IMG/VR virus record: IMGVR_UViG_3300027836_000020
Location: 1-38,415 of that record
Origin: a virus
Strand: one strand, 5' to 3'
DNA length: 38,415 bases
Position 1 is the stretch's first letter. Every line of letters starts with the position of its first letter. The position numbers and the translations under genes are program-made. The notes beneath the pieces are model-generated. The model saw only the letters and a program-made list of their open reading frames with translations. It made no database searches and was not told the DNA's origin. This document shows, one piece after another, positions 16,278-26,283 of this stretch.

Positions 16278-16985
16278 CTAGTTATTTCTTTCAGCAGAAC
16301 CTTGGCCCCTTTGTTGTTGATAAATATTCTCAATATCTCCTGCAATAAGTGATGCTGTATCATCTAATAATACTTCAACAAGATCATCTTTAAATTCACA
16401 TGGCACATTAGTTGTACTAACTATTCCAGTATATGGATCTACACATCCTTGTATTTGTATATATGTAGGTTTTTGATAGTATGTTAATACAGGATTTACA
16501 ATATTAAAATCTTTGTTTTTATAAATTCTAATTTTATTACCTAAAAATGTACAAAATGTTTCACCCCATTCAAAACTTGGATCTTTTAAAGGATCTCTTA
16601 ATAAAAGAGATACATTAGCTTCTTCTGCTAAATAAACTGTCATTGATCTAGGATCAAGACAACATTCACTTGTAGCATTAGCACTTATTCTTTTAAATTC
16701 TAAATAAGTATTTACAGGAAAATTATTTGTTTCAAAGTATTGATCAGTTACAACTCCCGTCAAAGATAATTCTCTTAACAGGGGTTGTAAATCATCAACT
16801 CTTCTTTTAGACATTTCATCACCCTCTTTGTACATATTACCACCATGCAAATTTCTTCTGCACCAATCTAATTGTACCTTATTAAATGCTTCAACAAACT
16901 GCCAACATTCTATGTTATCATAGTCTTGACTGTCAAGTTTATTCAACCTTTGTTTTAATTTAATTAAGAGAGTGCTATTATCCAT
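16278..16985 (-). CDS. Head-tail ring/adaptor-type protein (235 aa)
   Basis: The N-terminal 50 residues are helical (LLIKLKQRLNKLDSQDYDNI, then CWQFVEAFNKVQLDWCRRNL), followed by beta-rich sequence (NTYLEFKRISANATSECCLD; GNKIRIYKNKDF; VLTYYQKPTYIQ) and a C-terminal helix (FKDDLVEVLLDDTASLIAGD). This is the connector-protein layout found below the portal in podovirus-like crAss virions. Expected to form the first ring under the portal; the exact ring is not assignable. It follows the 338-aa gene by 10 nt. Confidence 0.55.
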   Translation of the reverse strand: MDNSTLLIKLKQRLNKLDSQDYDNIECWQFVEAFNKVQLDWCRRNLHGGNMYKEGDEMSKRRVDDLQPLLRELSLTGVVTDQYFETNNFPVNTYLEFKRISANATSECCLDPRSMTVYLAEEANVSLLLRDPLKDPSFEWGETFCTFLGNKIRIYKNKDFNIVNPVLTYYQKPTYIQIQGCVDPYTGIVSTTNVPCEFKDDLVEVLLDDTASLIAGDIENIYQQQRGQGSAERNN

Positions 16986-16995
16986 CTTTTATATT

Positions 16996-18012
16996 TTAAG
17001 AGTTCCAGTATGGTTCTACTTTATTAAGTAATGACATTAATGTTTCTTCATTCTCTGGATTTTTTAAAAATTCCAAACATTCAGATGGAGATTTACCTAA
17101 TCTAATTCCACTATCAATTGGCTCAATCCAACCTCCTGCTTTAGTAGTAATAAATCTATAATATAAAGAGTCTTTAATTAAAGCTCTTATTTTTAATTCT
17201 TCCATTGATAATCCGGATACTTCTAAAAATTGTGAAGCTGCTCTTTTCTTAGAAGACTCAGCACCATTACCATGAATATACTCATCCATGTTTTCATAAA
17301 GAATATCATTAGGTGTATTTTTAACATACTGTACACTATCAGCATCACAGATTTTAGCAACATACATTAATTTTGAAGCATTAGTATCATACATTTTCTG
17401 TAATTCAACTAAAGCTCTATTTTTTAATTTACTAAGTTCTGTTCTAGTACTTAATGTTTCTTCTTGTGTATCAAGATAAAATTTAGGTGGATTACCTGAT
17501 TCTCTTGCTTCTCTTAATGATTTTGCTACAATAGAAAATCCTCCCGCATATATAGCATGTAATTTAATCAAGTCATAAGGATCTTTATCTGGATCTAAAA
17601 ATACAGGATCATTACCACATCTTAAACTAATCTTATCCCAAAATTTTGAATTATCAGGTTTCATTACTGTAAGCTTATTCCAAAATTCTTTATCTTCTAC
17701 ATCAACAACATTAGATGCTAATTCAGCTTCTAATTGTGCAACAACTTTTCTAATTTCTTTTGCCTTTGCTATTTTTTCTTTTGGAGGTAACATTTTTACA
17801 TCAGGAGCAAATTCATTTAATCCTGTAACATAACGTTTAACACCATTCATTTCTAAACAAGCTAATGTTTCTTCATGAAATACTCCATCATGCAAAGCTA
17901 ATCCATAATGCTCTAAACCCATATTCTCTTTTGAAGAATTAAAATAAGGACGTATAGCAATGTTTTGATTTTTTGTTTGCTGATACTTTTCTACAATTGT
18001 GTAATCATTCAT
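16996..18012 (-). CDS. Conserved crAss-like protein directly after the capsid gene (338 aa)
   Basis: A mainly helical protein containing AIRPYFNSSKENMGLEHYGL near the start, a coiled-coil stretch (KAKEIRKVVAQLEAELASN, residues about 83-101), a KLHAIYAGGFSIVAKSLREA core, and an end helix ECLEFLKNPENEETLMSLL. I recognise it as the usual neighbour of the capsid gene in these phages, but its function is unknown; packaged internal protein or assembly factor are both possible. A 140-nt leader after the capsid terminator, with a perfect 16-bp palindrome, suggests separate transcription. Confidence 0.6.
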   Translation of the reverse strand: MNDYTIVEKYQQTKNQNIAIRPYFNSSKENMGLEHYGLALHDGVFHEETLACLEMNGVKRYVTGLNEFAPDVKMLPPKEKIAKAKEIRKVVAQLEAELASNVVDVEDKEFWNKLTVMKPDNSKFWDKISLRCGNDPVFLDPDKDPYDLIKLHAIYAGGFSIVAKSLREARESGNPPKFYLDTQEETLSTRTELSKLKNRALVELQKMYDTNASKLMYVAKICDADSVQYVKNTPNDILYENMDEYIHGNGAESSKKRAASQFLEVSGLSMEELKIRALIKDSLYYRFITTKAGGWIEPIDSGIRLGKSPSECLEFLKNPENEETLMSLLNKVEPYWNS

Positions 18013-18057
18013 AATTTGGTTTTGTTAAAATTTAATAATTGTTCTCATTTGTCAAAA

Positions 18058-18073
18058 GTACATAATTATGTAC
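18058..18073. promoter_or_regulatory. Perfect 16-bp palindrome in the 338-aa gene leader (operator candidate)
   Basis: GTACATAATTATGTAC is fully self-complementary, 46-61 nt before ATG 18012. A related partial palindrome (GTACTACATGTAC) lies at 15698-15710 before the 487-aa gene. Dimeric regulator binding is inference. Confidence 0.35.
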
Positions 18074-18154
18074 AATTTATTATTATTAATATTTCTAAAG
18101 TAAGGATTTATTCTTACTCTAGTTTATTTGACATATGCAGTATAAACAACTTTT

Positions 18155-18197
18155 AAAAAAAGACCTGGGTGCTGTTCTTATGAGAAGCAACCCAGGT
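18155..18197 (-). terminator. Strong intrinsic terminator after the major capsid gene
   Basis: On the minus strand ACCTGGGT pairs with ACCCAGGT, extended inward by GCT/AGC past one unpaired base, and a run of seven T follows. It starts 13 nt past the capsid stop codon and is the most GC-rich stem in the late module. Confidence 0.9.
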
Positions 18198-18210
18198 ACA
18201 TTTTTATTTT

Positions 18211-19827
18211 CTAGAATGATCCACCAGTGATTGGATTTCTCATAACTATTTTTAAAACTTTAGTTGGATCCTTAACCCAAATAGCAGGCATAGTTTGTGA
18301 CATCATTACACGGTATCCATTGAAGTTACCAGTAGATGCAAAACCTTGAGTTCTTCCCATGTAATCCATAGTTCCATTTTGGTAGAACCATTTCAATTGA
18401 TTATCCCAAGATAATTTCAATAAATGGATGTTATCATTTCCTTCATCTGTTACGTCAAAGATAATGAAGCTATAAGAACTTAATGGACGGCCATCAATTA
18501 ATGGATTCTCAATATCATTAGTATTCAAGTTATCAAACGCAGGGTTCAATACAAACTTAACATTAGCTAAGAAAGGAATAGTAAATGAAGTGTAAGCAAA
18601 TCCATAATCTAGATCCATACCTTTACCTGTAACAGCTCCAATCTCACTAGCATTTTGTACTAAACCAGAACCATATACTTCATCAGCAATAGCTTTGTTG
18701 ATCAATTGCATACCACCAATACCTGTTTGAACAACAAGTGATCTTTGAGGATCTGGACCTTTGAACTCAACTTTACCTTGGTAGAAGTTATATAATTCAG
18801 ATTTAAACATATCAAGTGTGAAAGAAGACTTGTTATAAACTCTTTTGAATGAGTTATCCAACTGCGCCCATAATCCCACAGATAATCTAATATCATCTGG
18901 ACCATCTTGTTTGATTCTACCACCTTTACCCCACATCAAGTAAGTTTCAATATCTGAAGCAATTTTTGATAAGTGAGCAGCTTCCATGTTAGTAATAAAT
19001 GTTCTAGTAAGAGATCCATTTTCAAATGCTTCTCTTGCACCAGCTTTACCCATGTTAGCAATTAATCCTTCAATACTAGGTACAGCTGGATCATTGTTAG
19101 CTCCAAAGTTTCTCCAGATTTCAGTTACAGGTACAGTACCATCTGCATTCAAACCACCTTTGATCATAAGATCAGCACGGCTAGAAATAGAATAATGTAC
19201 ATGTGCTTCAGCTCCTCCTACAAAGTTGTAGAACTCACGGAAACCAGAACCTGTTTCAATGTCAGAGAATCTTTCTCCGTACTCACCTCTTGCAGAACCT
19301 TTTCTGAAGAACTTAGTACCTTTAGCTAAATACTTATTATCTAAGCTAGCTACATTGTTGTTATTTACTAATTGAACAGTATAGATAAAACCGTCACCAG
19401 CAGGAATGATATCATCAGCTGTAATGTAAAGTTCTAATCCATTGTATTTGTCATAAGTGATAATATCACCATGTCCAAATGTTCTTTTAGAAATTTTAAT
19501 TTTGAATGTTGTACCATCTACACCTTTAGTAGCATTAGCTGGTTCAATATCTGCCACAATATATGGAAGATCTTGTGCAATTGGAGTTTGCCATTTGTAC
19601 TCACCACGTGCATTATCTACCATGATAGTATTCTTTCCACCAAATGATGCCATTTGATAAAGCGGCATTTCAACTTTTTGAGTCATTGCCCATAAATCAA
19701 TTGGTCCCATATCCATAGGTTCTGCTGAACCTAGCATCTGAGTCAAGTGATAAGAATCAACATGAGAACTTGCTTTGTAGCTTGTATCTCTTAGGAAAAT
19801 TCCGTTGTTTAAAACTGGAGTTGCCAT
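18211..19827 (-). CDS. Major capsid protein, HK97 fold (538 aa)
   Basis: The protein begins MATPVLNNGIFLRDTSYKAS and contains segments I recognise from crAss-like capsid proteins: MGPIDLWAMTQKVEMPLYQM near residue 40, RGEYKWQTPIAQDLPYIVAD near residue 73, and FREFYNFVGGAEAHVHYSIS in the middle. Gene order (portal, acidic protein, this gene) and length fit. It forms the icosahedral shell. The gene looks less AT-rich than its neighbours, as expected for a very highly expressed product, and is followed by the strongest terminator of the module. The stop is TAG, so this phage does not reassign TAG in late genes. Confidence 0.92.
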   Translation of the reverse strand: MATPVLNNGIFLRDTSYKASSHVDSYHLTQMLGSAEPMDMGPIDLWAMTQKVEMPLYQMASFGGKNTIMVDNARGEYKWQTPIAQDLPYIVADIEPANATKGVDGTTFKIKISKRTFGHGDIITYDKYNGLELYITADDIIPAGDGFIYTVQLVNNNNVASLDNKYLAKGTKFFRKGSARGEYGERFSDIETGSGFREFYNFVGGAEAHVHYSISSRADLMIKGGLNADGTVPVTEIWRNFGANNDPAVPSIEGLIANMGKAGAREAFENGSLTRTFITNMEAAHLSKIASDIETYLMWGKGGRIKQDGPDDIRLSVGLWAQLDNSFKRVYNKSSFTLDMFKSELYNFYQGKVEFKGPDPQRSLVVQTGIGGMQLINKAIADEVYGSGLVQNASEIGAVTGKGMDLDYGFAYTSFTIPFLANVKFVLNPAFDNLNTNDIENPLIDGRPLSSYSFIIFDVTDEGNDNIHLLKLSWDNQLKWFYQNGTMDYMGRTQGFASTGNFNGYRVMMSQTMPAIWVKDPTKVLKIVMRNPITGGSF

Positions 19828-19871
19828 AATTTTACTTGTTTTTAATTATTAATTGTTTATATATTTGATTG

Positions 19872-21170
19872 TTAAATCCTTTTGAAAATGTTGTTGGTTC
19901 TTGGCAATTTTTTTGTTGGTTGTTTTCTTGTCTCTTCATCTCTATCTTGAATACCAAGAGATGTTGAGCTATGATTACCTTGTTCTGTTTTTAATTTTCT
20001 TACTGTTTGTTCAATGCTTTGTTGAGCTCCTTTATCCATGATCTTTGCTTTATATCCTTGTGGATCTTGCAATAACCATAATGCTTCTGATATTAATGCA
20101 TAATTTGGTTCTACAAATTGATACTTCTCTAATAAGTGTCCTAATAGATTTGTATTTCTACCACTTACTGAAGGATAACTTGGTTGAACTAAACCATTAT
20201 ACAACATTGCTTGAGTCTTTCTATCTACTTTAATATCTCCAAGATTACCATCTTTTAAAGTATCATATACATTTTGCATATAAGCTTTAGATGCTTGCTC
20301 TTGTTGTTTTTGTTTTATTTGTTGCTCTTGTACTTTTCTGATAACAATTTGTTCTGCCATCTTATCTAACTTTGGTTTAAACTTAGCAGCTTGTTGTTCA
20401 AGTTTTCCTAAATCTTTCCAAATTTCAATCTCCTCATCAATTTCTTCAGAAGTACCATAACCGGTAGCATTTAAATATTCTTTAATAATGATTTCCTGAT
20501 CTCTTTCAGATTTTACATCTAAGTCTTTAGTTTCTTCTACTTGACCTAATGTAGAAAATAAACCTTTTAAATCAGTACCACCATCTGCTACATATCTTGC
20601 AGCAATTTGTAACTCTTCAGGTAAGCTGGCAAAAAACTGTTTAGGTGTTTCACGTCTTACTTGATTAGCTTTTTCTTCTAAATTAGCTTCAATTAATTCT
20701 TCCCAATCTTTTGCTGTATATTCATCAAATGATTTTTCATCATCAAACGGAACTAATTTATCTTCTTTAATCATTTTTGAAAAAACATCTGAAATTCCAG
20801 AAATAGATTTTCTTCCTCTAGTTTCTTTTCTTTCATCTTCTTCATCATCACCTAAACTATCAAGGATGCTTTTACCATCTTCTTTACTTGCTTTAGGTGT
20901 AATGTCATCATCATCATCTGCAAGAAGATCTCCATTTGATGTTGTTGTTTTACCTTTATCAGTTAAATCATCTGCATCATCTGCATCTGGATCAGCAAAT
21001 GAAAAATCTGCTTTTTTATTTATTCCTGAAAAAATGTTGTTTGTAGTTTTAGAATCTTTTCCAGATGGCAAAGTCATATCATCACCACTAGGTGCTGCAT
21101 TGAATATTGTATCTAAATCAATATCTAAAGTTTCTACGTTACTACTCATAGTGTTGTTTTTGGTATTCAT
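19872..21170 (-). CDS. Acidic, coiled-coil protein between portal and capsid: putative scaffold/internal protein (432 aa)
   Basis: Residues 1-120 are disordered and very acidic (ADPDADDADDLTDKG; LLADDDDDITPKASKEDG; GDDEEDERKETRGRKS). Residues about 140-330 are helical, with a long Gln/Lys coiled coil (RKVQEQQIKQKQQEQASKAY), and the end is basic (RKQPTKKLPRTNNIFKRI). Charge asymmetry, coiled coil and position between portal and capsid genes are typical of scaffolding proteins; a packaged cargo protein is the alternative. It has a 127-nt leader with a weak late-motif match. Confidence 0.6.
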   Translation of the reverse strand: MNTKNNTMSSNVETLDIDLDTIFNAAPSGDDMTLPSGKDSKTTNNIFSGINKKADFSFADPDADDADDLTDKGKTTTSNGDLLADDDDDITPKASKEDGKSILDSLGDDEEDERKETRGRKSISGISDVFSKMIKEDKLVPFDDEKSFDEYTAKDWEELIEANLEEKANQVRRETPKQFFASLPEELQIAARYVADGGTDLKGLFSTLGQVEETKDLDVKSERDQEIIIKEYLNATGYGTSEEIDEEIEIWKDLGKLEQQAAKFKPKLDKMAEQIVIRKVQEQQIKQKQQEQASKAYMQNVYDTLKDGNLGDIKVDRKTQAMLYNGLVQPSYPSVSGRNTNLLGHLLEKYQFVEPNYALISEALWLLQDPQGYKAKIMDKGAQQSIEQTVRKLKTEQGNHSSTSLGIQDRDEETRKQPTKKLPRTNNIFKRI

Positions 21171-21243
21171 CTTAATGTTGGTTTAATAATTAATACTTAT
21201 ATCAATAATATAATAAATCTTTATTTAGTTTATACTATATTAA

Positions 21244-21264
21244 ACTTATTATATTTGAAAAATT
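21244..21264 (-). promoter_or_regulatory. Weak copy of the late leader motif upstream of the putative scaffold gene
   Basis: Minus strand CAATTTTTCAAATATAATAAG, 74-94 nt before ATG 21170. It shares the AATTTTT and ATAtTA-like parts with the copies at 7898 and 15705 but diverges in between. Confidence 0.25.
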
Positions 21265-21297
21265 GTAAAGTTTCTTGCAGTATATAGCTAACATAAA

Positions 21298-24045
21298 TTA
21301 TTTATCTTTAGGTTTTTTAACATCATATTTATTTTTATTCTGTATGGCTATATTTAATTGATTATTTGATATTTGTGTTTGTGCTGCAATTCTTTCTCTT
21401 TCAACTTGAAGTTTCTGAGATTCTGTAGATGACTTGCTTACCATTTCCTCACGTTTCATATTCATTTGTTCTCTATATTGAGTTGTTTGTTGAATATCTT
21501 TTAGTGCATCTTGATAATCATTTATCTCATTTTTGTTTACATCAACACCAGCTCCATATCCAGCAGCTCTAATTTCAGCAATTGTAATATCATTCTGTCT
21601 ATCTTTTTCAGCTTCTTGTTGTTCTAATTGAGCTTTCATTTGAGCATCTTGCGCCTGTGCTTGTAACTGTTGTTCTTGCATCTGACGTTGTTGTTGCATT
21701 TCCTCTTGTCTTTGAGCTGTAATTCTTGCTTCAGAATCTTTTAAGATATCTGTTACTTCACTAATAGAATCTGCTTTAACAATATTTCCAAGTTCATATA
21801 TACTAGCACCAGTTGTATTATTAGTTAATGCCATTTGTTTTAACTGCTCAAGAATAGCTCTATGATTTGTTTTAGTTGTAGCATATACATTGAAATCTCT
21901 CATTAAAAGATCTGTACCATTAATTGTAAAGTTTACCTTTTCTGCTTCAGTAGATATATAACTTAATCTTACACTTGGATTTGTACTATAATAATACTGA
22001 GCTAAGTCTGTTCTCATCTGATGTACTCTTGGCATAAGCTGATCTGAATGCTGTACAAAATAAATTTCTGTTTGAGCATATGATTGTTGCATAGCATTCA
22101 TTACTCCAGTAGCTGTTTCTGCCGCAATAGCACCACCTAATCTTTGAGGGTTAATACCTATTGCATCAAAACATTGTTGTTTAAAATAATTAGCTAATTG
22201 TATTCTACTCATTAATCTACCAGTTTGCTCCATGTTTAGAGTCTGATAGTGTTGGAAGTTTACAGCATTTTCTGTATTAGTAATTGATGTATCAAGAGGA
22301 AGCATTTGGAAATCCTTCATTGCTACATATGCTTTAGCATAATTATTTTTACCCCAATCTTCTCCCATAGAGTGACGTGGTAATGCATTCTGATCAAACA
22401 TAATTACTGTACCTAATTCATCAATTAAAATATCAGCAATTTGATTATTAACCATGTTATATCCAACTTGATATGCTTTCATTAAATCTACTAAAGAAGT
22501 AGATCTAGTATTTCTATCAGAGAATACTCTTCCTTCTACAGGCAACTTACATCCATATAATGAATTATTACCTTTAAATTGAAATGGTAATCTTCCCGGT
22601 TTAGTTCTATTAATACCTAAGTATATTGGATTTATTTCACTACTTGTTGAACTTCTCCACATTGCAGGTATATTAGGCCCTACTTTTACACCACCCCAGA
22701 TTTCATTAATCCAAATCCAATCAAGATGTTCTCCTTGTAATAATGTATCCTTAGATTTATTTTTAAATATTGATGTATCATAAATAGCTTTTTCTGTTAC
22801 CTTAAATGTTTCATCAACTATTTCTTGAGTTACTTCACCATCAAATTCTATTTTAGTAAGATGACCAATTTTTCTTTGAGTCTTCCAATAAATTGTAGAA
22901 ACTCTCATTAAGTTACCATCACCAAAATAAGCTAAGTCTTCACTTTGACTTAAAATTTGTGTTAAAATATCACCACCTCTAGCAGGATCTGCCATGTAGT
23001 TACTTGTATATTGTCTATATGCTAAACCTGGTGCATTAGTATTCCAAGCATGTGATCTTGTTGCATCATAATAAGCACCATCATTTTGATATCCATTAAC
23101 TTGATATTGAGCAGATCTTGCCGGATAAATTCTTTGTAATGATTCCAATTGTTCTTGACTCATCAAATATCCATACTTATCTACAACATCAGCTACTGTC
23201 ATTAAATCAATCTTACCAACATATGCTGAATCAGAAATATATCTTTGATCTGGAGACTTTTGATAGAATGTCAAAACAGGATTCCATAATTCAATATCAT
23301 AATCATCTTCTAACATACGGAAATGCCAGAACTCTCTATCAGCAATAAGCATATCTCTAAAGCCTCTTTCTTCAAGCTCTTGCATTTTAAATCTTTCTTC
23401 ATCAACATTTAATTGATGAGTAGCCCATTCTTCAACAGAACTTCTATATGACTTACTAAAAAAGTCTTCAATTTCAGGTAATGATTTAAGATTTTGTGGA
23501 GCAAGTTGTTGCTGTGCTTCTTCAGATGATGGATCCATTCCCATTTGAATCATTTTTTCTGTCAACTTTCTTTCAGCATCAGCAAGTAAAGCTTCTTCAA
23601 CTTGCATTCTTTTTTGCTCAAGCATTTCATTATATGATCTATCATCAACTGCTCTGAATTGTACCTTATTGTATCTTTTGGAAAACTCCCCACTTAATAC
23701 ATTAATTACATTTGGAATAATAGGGTAAAATTTAAGTTCTAAAGCTGAATCATTTTCTTTAGTTAAAACATCCATTAAATCTTTATAGTCATTATCAGGT
23801 TCAACTATATAATCTGTTTTATCTATAATTCCTTTAGCTAATTTATAATTTTTTAAAAGTCTTCTGGCATTAAGTTTTAAAAATTGAATACCTTGATCTT
23901 CTAACCAATCTAAATTCCATGCTGCCCAATCATCTGTTTTTTCACTATAAGGTAAAAATTGAATAGGTTGTGTTAAACTAGAAAAGGTAGGTCCTTCTGT
24001 TTTTTTTGCACCGGCTTTTAACTGCATTGCATTAAGTACTTTCAT
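21298..24045 (-). CDS. Portal protein (915 aa)
   Basis: This long protein directly follows the terminase and precedes the scaffold and capsid genes, the fixed place of the portal. The N-terminal half is the crown/wing type sequence (ADRKF-free but with REFWHFRMLEDDYDIELWNP near residue 240), and the middle has ANYFKQQCFDAIGINPQRLG followed by GGAIAAETATGVMNAMQQSY, a segment typical of portal stem helices. Residues about 755-915 are a Gln/Glu-rich coiled coil (EEMQQQRQMQEQQLQAQAQD) that would form an extended barrel into the capsid. It forms the twelve-subunit DNA channel at one vertex. Confidence 0.88.
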   Translation of the reverse strand: MKVLNAMQLKAGAKKTEGPTFSSLTQPIQFLPYSEKTDDWAAWNLDWLEDQGIQFLKLNARRLLKNYKLAKGIIDKTDYIVEPDNDYKDLMDVLTKENDSALELKFYPIIPNVINVLSGEFSKRYNKVQFRAVDDRSYNEMLEQKRMQVEEALLADAERKLTEKMIQMGMDPSSEEAQQQLAPQNLKSLPEIEDFFSKSYRSSVEEWATHQLNVDEERFKMQELEERGFRDMLIADREFWHFRMLEDDYDIELWNPVLTFYQKSPDQRYISDSAYVGKIDLMTVADVVDKYGYLMSQEQLESLQRIYPARSAQYQVNGYQNDGAYYDATRSHAWNTNAPGLAYRQYTSNYMADPARGGDILTQILSQSEDLAYFGDGNLMRVSTIYWKTQRKIGHLTKIEFDGEVTQEIVDETFKVTEKAIYDTSIFKNKSKDTLLQGEHLDWIWINEIWGGVKVGPNIPAMWRSSTSSEINPIYLGINRTKPGRLPFQFKGNNSLYGCKLPVEGRVFSDRNTRSTSLVDLMKAYQVGYNMVNNQIADILIDELGTVIMFDQNALPRHSMGEDWGKNNYAKAYVAMKDFQMLPLDTSITNTENAVNFQHYQTLNMEQTGRLMSRIQLANYFKQQCFDAIGINPQRLGGAIAAETATGVMNAMQQSYAQTEIYFVQHSDQLMPRVHQMRTDLAQYYYSTNPSVRLSYISTEAEKVNFTINGTDLLMRDFNVYATTKTNHRAILEQLKQMALTNNTTGASIYELGNIVKADSISEVTDILKDSEARITAQRQEEMQQQRQMQEQQLQAQAQDAQMKAQLEQQEAEKDRQNDITIAEIRAAGYGAGVDVNKNEINDYQDALKDIQQTTQYREQMNMKREEMVSKSSTESQKLQVERERIAAQTQISNNQLNIAIQNKNKYDVKKPKDK

Positions 24046-24066
24046 TCTAAATTTAATTTAGTTAAT

Positions 24067-26283
24067 TTATTTATAATTTTTGAAGCCTGATCTTTTTATT
24101 GTATTTCCAGTATTGTTTCCACTACGTCCAATATTTTTAAACGGACTATACTTTAATTTATACAAATTTTCTGGATTTACCAAAGATTTTTCTTCTGATT
24201 CACGTCTTTTTGAAAAACCTCTATTAGATTGTTGTATTTTTACAAAAGCTACTAATGCTCCAAATGCAACAAGTCTATCTACGTTAAGTCCAGGATAGTA
24301 AGCTAACATTTCTTTTATAAGCATTCCATCAGGTATTCTTTCAACACCTAATGTTTGATTTGTAACAACACCACCAACATCAGTTTCTTCATCTATGACT
24401 TCTCTTAAAAACTCAATTGCATATGATATCAAATGGCTTTTAAATAATGTACCTGTATTCTTCCATCCATACTCTTGATAAACAGTATTGTTTGAACCAA
24501 GATCTTTTAAGAATAAAATTTGTTGTTTAGGTACTAAATATCTTTGTTTCTTTCTAGCAATCATATGTTGTATAAACAAAGATATATTATTCTCAACTAT
24601 AGTCCAGGCATTGTACCATTCTATAATTAATTCTAATCTTTCATGTGTTTTATTTATATCATCAAACCTACCACACCATGATGCCACAATTTTATCTTTC
24701 TCTAAAAATTGTTCTACATCTCCAGATATCATAGTTCTTGTAACCTCTGTTGCATTCTTATAAACAAAAATACTACATAAGGAATCTGATGTAGTAGTCT
24801 TACCTTCTGATACGGGGTCAATAGAGGCATAATAAGCTCCAAACTCAGGATTCTTGACAGGACGTTCCCAAACAATAATACTTCCCGTCTTATCCACTTG
24901 TTTTTTGTCTACAGGAAATCTGCTGATTGGAAGTTTATTTGTTCTTTTAGCAAAGATTCCTTTTTCATCTCTATCTAATTCAATTAGTTCATAAGGATAT
25001 GTTTTCTCTTCAATTCTTTTTTGTTGCCTAGATAGTATACCTTGTGGAAATACAGATGCTTTTCTATATGCAAATGCTTCTGCAATATTCAAAGGTTTCT
25101 GAGATATTCTTAATTGAAACTGTTCACCATTTAATTCATTCTTCCATCTTTCTCTTTCTTCAGCAATTGCTTGTTCAGCTTCTTTTACTAAAGAGTTTCC
25201 ATAGTCATCAATAAATGGTGGCATTGACCATTGTTCTGGTATAAATAAACCAGCCATACCTATTGTACCATCTGCATCAATAAGATCAGTCTCAACAGCA
25301 TATATATCATTTGCTACTGGATTAGTAATCATTTCTTTCAAAGGGTTGCATTGTTCTAAATCTCCCACTGATCCTGCAGCAATAAACATACCTGTAGTAA
25401 TCATACCTGAAGACATTGCAGGACGTAAGTACTCATATGTCTCAGACATCTTTGGAGCAATACCGGCTTCTTCATGAAAGAAAATTGAACATGGTCCCCC
25501 TACTCCAGTAGTTGCATTCTTTTCAAATGAACCCCCTTGTATTTTTGATTTTAAACCTCTTGCTGTTTTTCTATTACCAATTCTAACTTCAATTTGCTGT
25601 TGCCATAATAAAACCTTTTCTGGATTACTAGGTCTATACCAAGCAGTATGCTCATTTAAGAATGTTTTGTATTCATCTAAAAACTTCCATGATCCTTTAT
25701 CATTTATAAAATCTTTAAGTGATGCACCAATCTTACAGATACTTCCTTCCTCAAACCAATAGGTATTAATAATTTTACCCATGTGAAAGTATGAAGATGC
25801 TATCTGACGTTTCTTTAATATAGCTGAATGTTTGTAATGTAGTTCTGCAAGTTGTTCATATAAAGCCATATGATACTGAGCATCCCTCACTTTAGCAAAA
25901 CCATATTTTTTTTCTTCTTTATCAAAGATTGGAAGAAAGTTTAACCACATGTAGTAGTCTCTGGTTAAATACCAGCTTTTATTTCCATCATTATAAATAA
26001 CTCCCTCTCTACATTTATTTTTTTGGTCTTCCCAATATTGAGTAAAATCTTTAGACCTAAATGGTTTATTACAATAAAATCCCTGTTCATTAAATATTTG
26101 AGCTTGTTCATTAAACTTAAAAGAAAGTTCATTAAACTCATAATGACCAGGGACGTTAAATATACTTAAAACATAATCTATAAAATCTTGTCTAGTTTCA
26201 AATTCTGTAGTTGTCCAAGAATTATTTTTATATGTTGGTATAGTTTTATACATATTTAAATTTAGCATATACATCACCTTCAT
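24067..26283 (-). CDS. terL: Terminase large subunit (738 aa)
   Basis: The ATPase half shows a degenerate Walker A (KKRQIASSY, residues 158-165), Walker B ending in acidic residues (CSIFFHEEAG, about 265-274) and a coupling motif (IAAGSVGD, 301-308). The RNase H-like nuclease half has D489 (YYASIDPVSEG), E564 (TIVENN) and D669 (LNVDRLVAFG) as candidate metal ligands. It cuts concatemeric DNA and drives it through the portal. Four in-frame ATGs occur at 26283, 26274, 26268 and 26253; the first overlaps the co-chaperonin gene by 38 nt, while the last overlaps by 8 nt and has a more A-rich leader, so the true protein may be 728 aa. Portal follows by 21 nt. Confidence 0.92.
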   Translation of the reverse strand: MKVMYMLNLNMYKTIPTYKNNSWTTTEFETRQDFIDYVLSIFNVPGHYEFNELSFKFNEQAQIFNEQGFYCNKPFRSKDFTQYWEDQKNKCREGVIYNDGNKSWYLTRDYYMWLNFLPIFDKEEKKYGFAKVRDAQYHMALYEQLAELHYKHSAILKKRQIASSYFHMGKIINTYWFEEGSICKIGASLKDFINDKGSWKFLDEYKTFLNEHTAWYRPSNPEKVLLWQQQIEVRIGNRKTARGLKSKIQGGSFEKNATTGVGGPCSIFFHEEAGIAPKMSETYEYLRPAMSSGMITTGMFIAAGSVGDLEQCNPLKEMITNPVANDIYAVETDLIDADGTIGMAGLFIPEQWSMPPFIDDYGNSLVKEAEQAIAEERERWKNELNGEQFQLRISQKPLNIAEAFAYRKASVFPQGILSRQQKRIEEKTYPYELIELDRDEKGIFAKRTNKLPISRFPVDKKQVDKTGSIIVWERPVKNPEFGAYYASIDPVSEGKTTTSDSLCSIFVYKNATEVTRTMISGDVEQFLEKDKIVASWCGRFDDINKTHERLELIIEWYNAWTIVENNISLFIQHMIARKKQRYLVPKQQILFLKDLGSNNTVYQEYGWKNTGTLFKSHLISYAIEFLREVIDEETDVGGVVTNQTLGVERIPDGMLIKEMLAYYPGLNVDRLVAFGALVAFVKIQQSNRGFSKRRESEEKSLVNPENLYKLKYSPFKNIGRSGNNTGNTIKRSGFKNYK

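Noticed and set aside
18211-18213. Possible reassignment of TAG to glutamine, as in some crAss-like phages
   Set aside because: TAG ends the capsid gene, the 487-aa gene, paralogue B and others; read-through of the capsid gene would only run into its terminator hairpin. No in-frame internal TAG is needed for any recognised protein.
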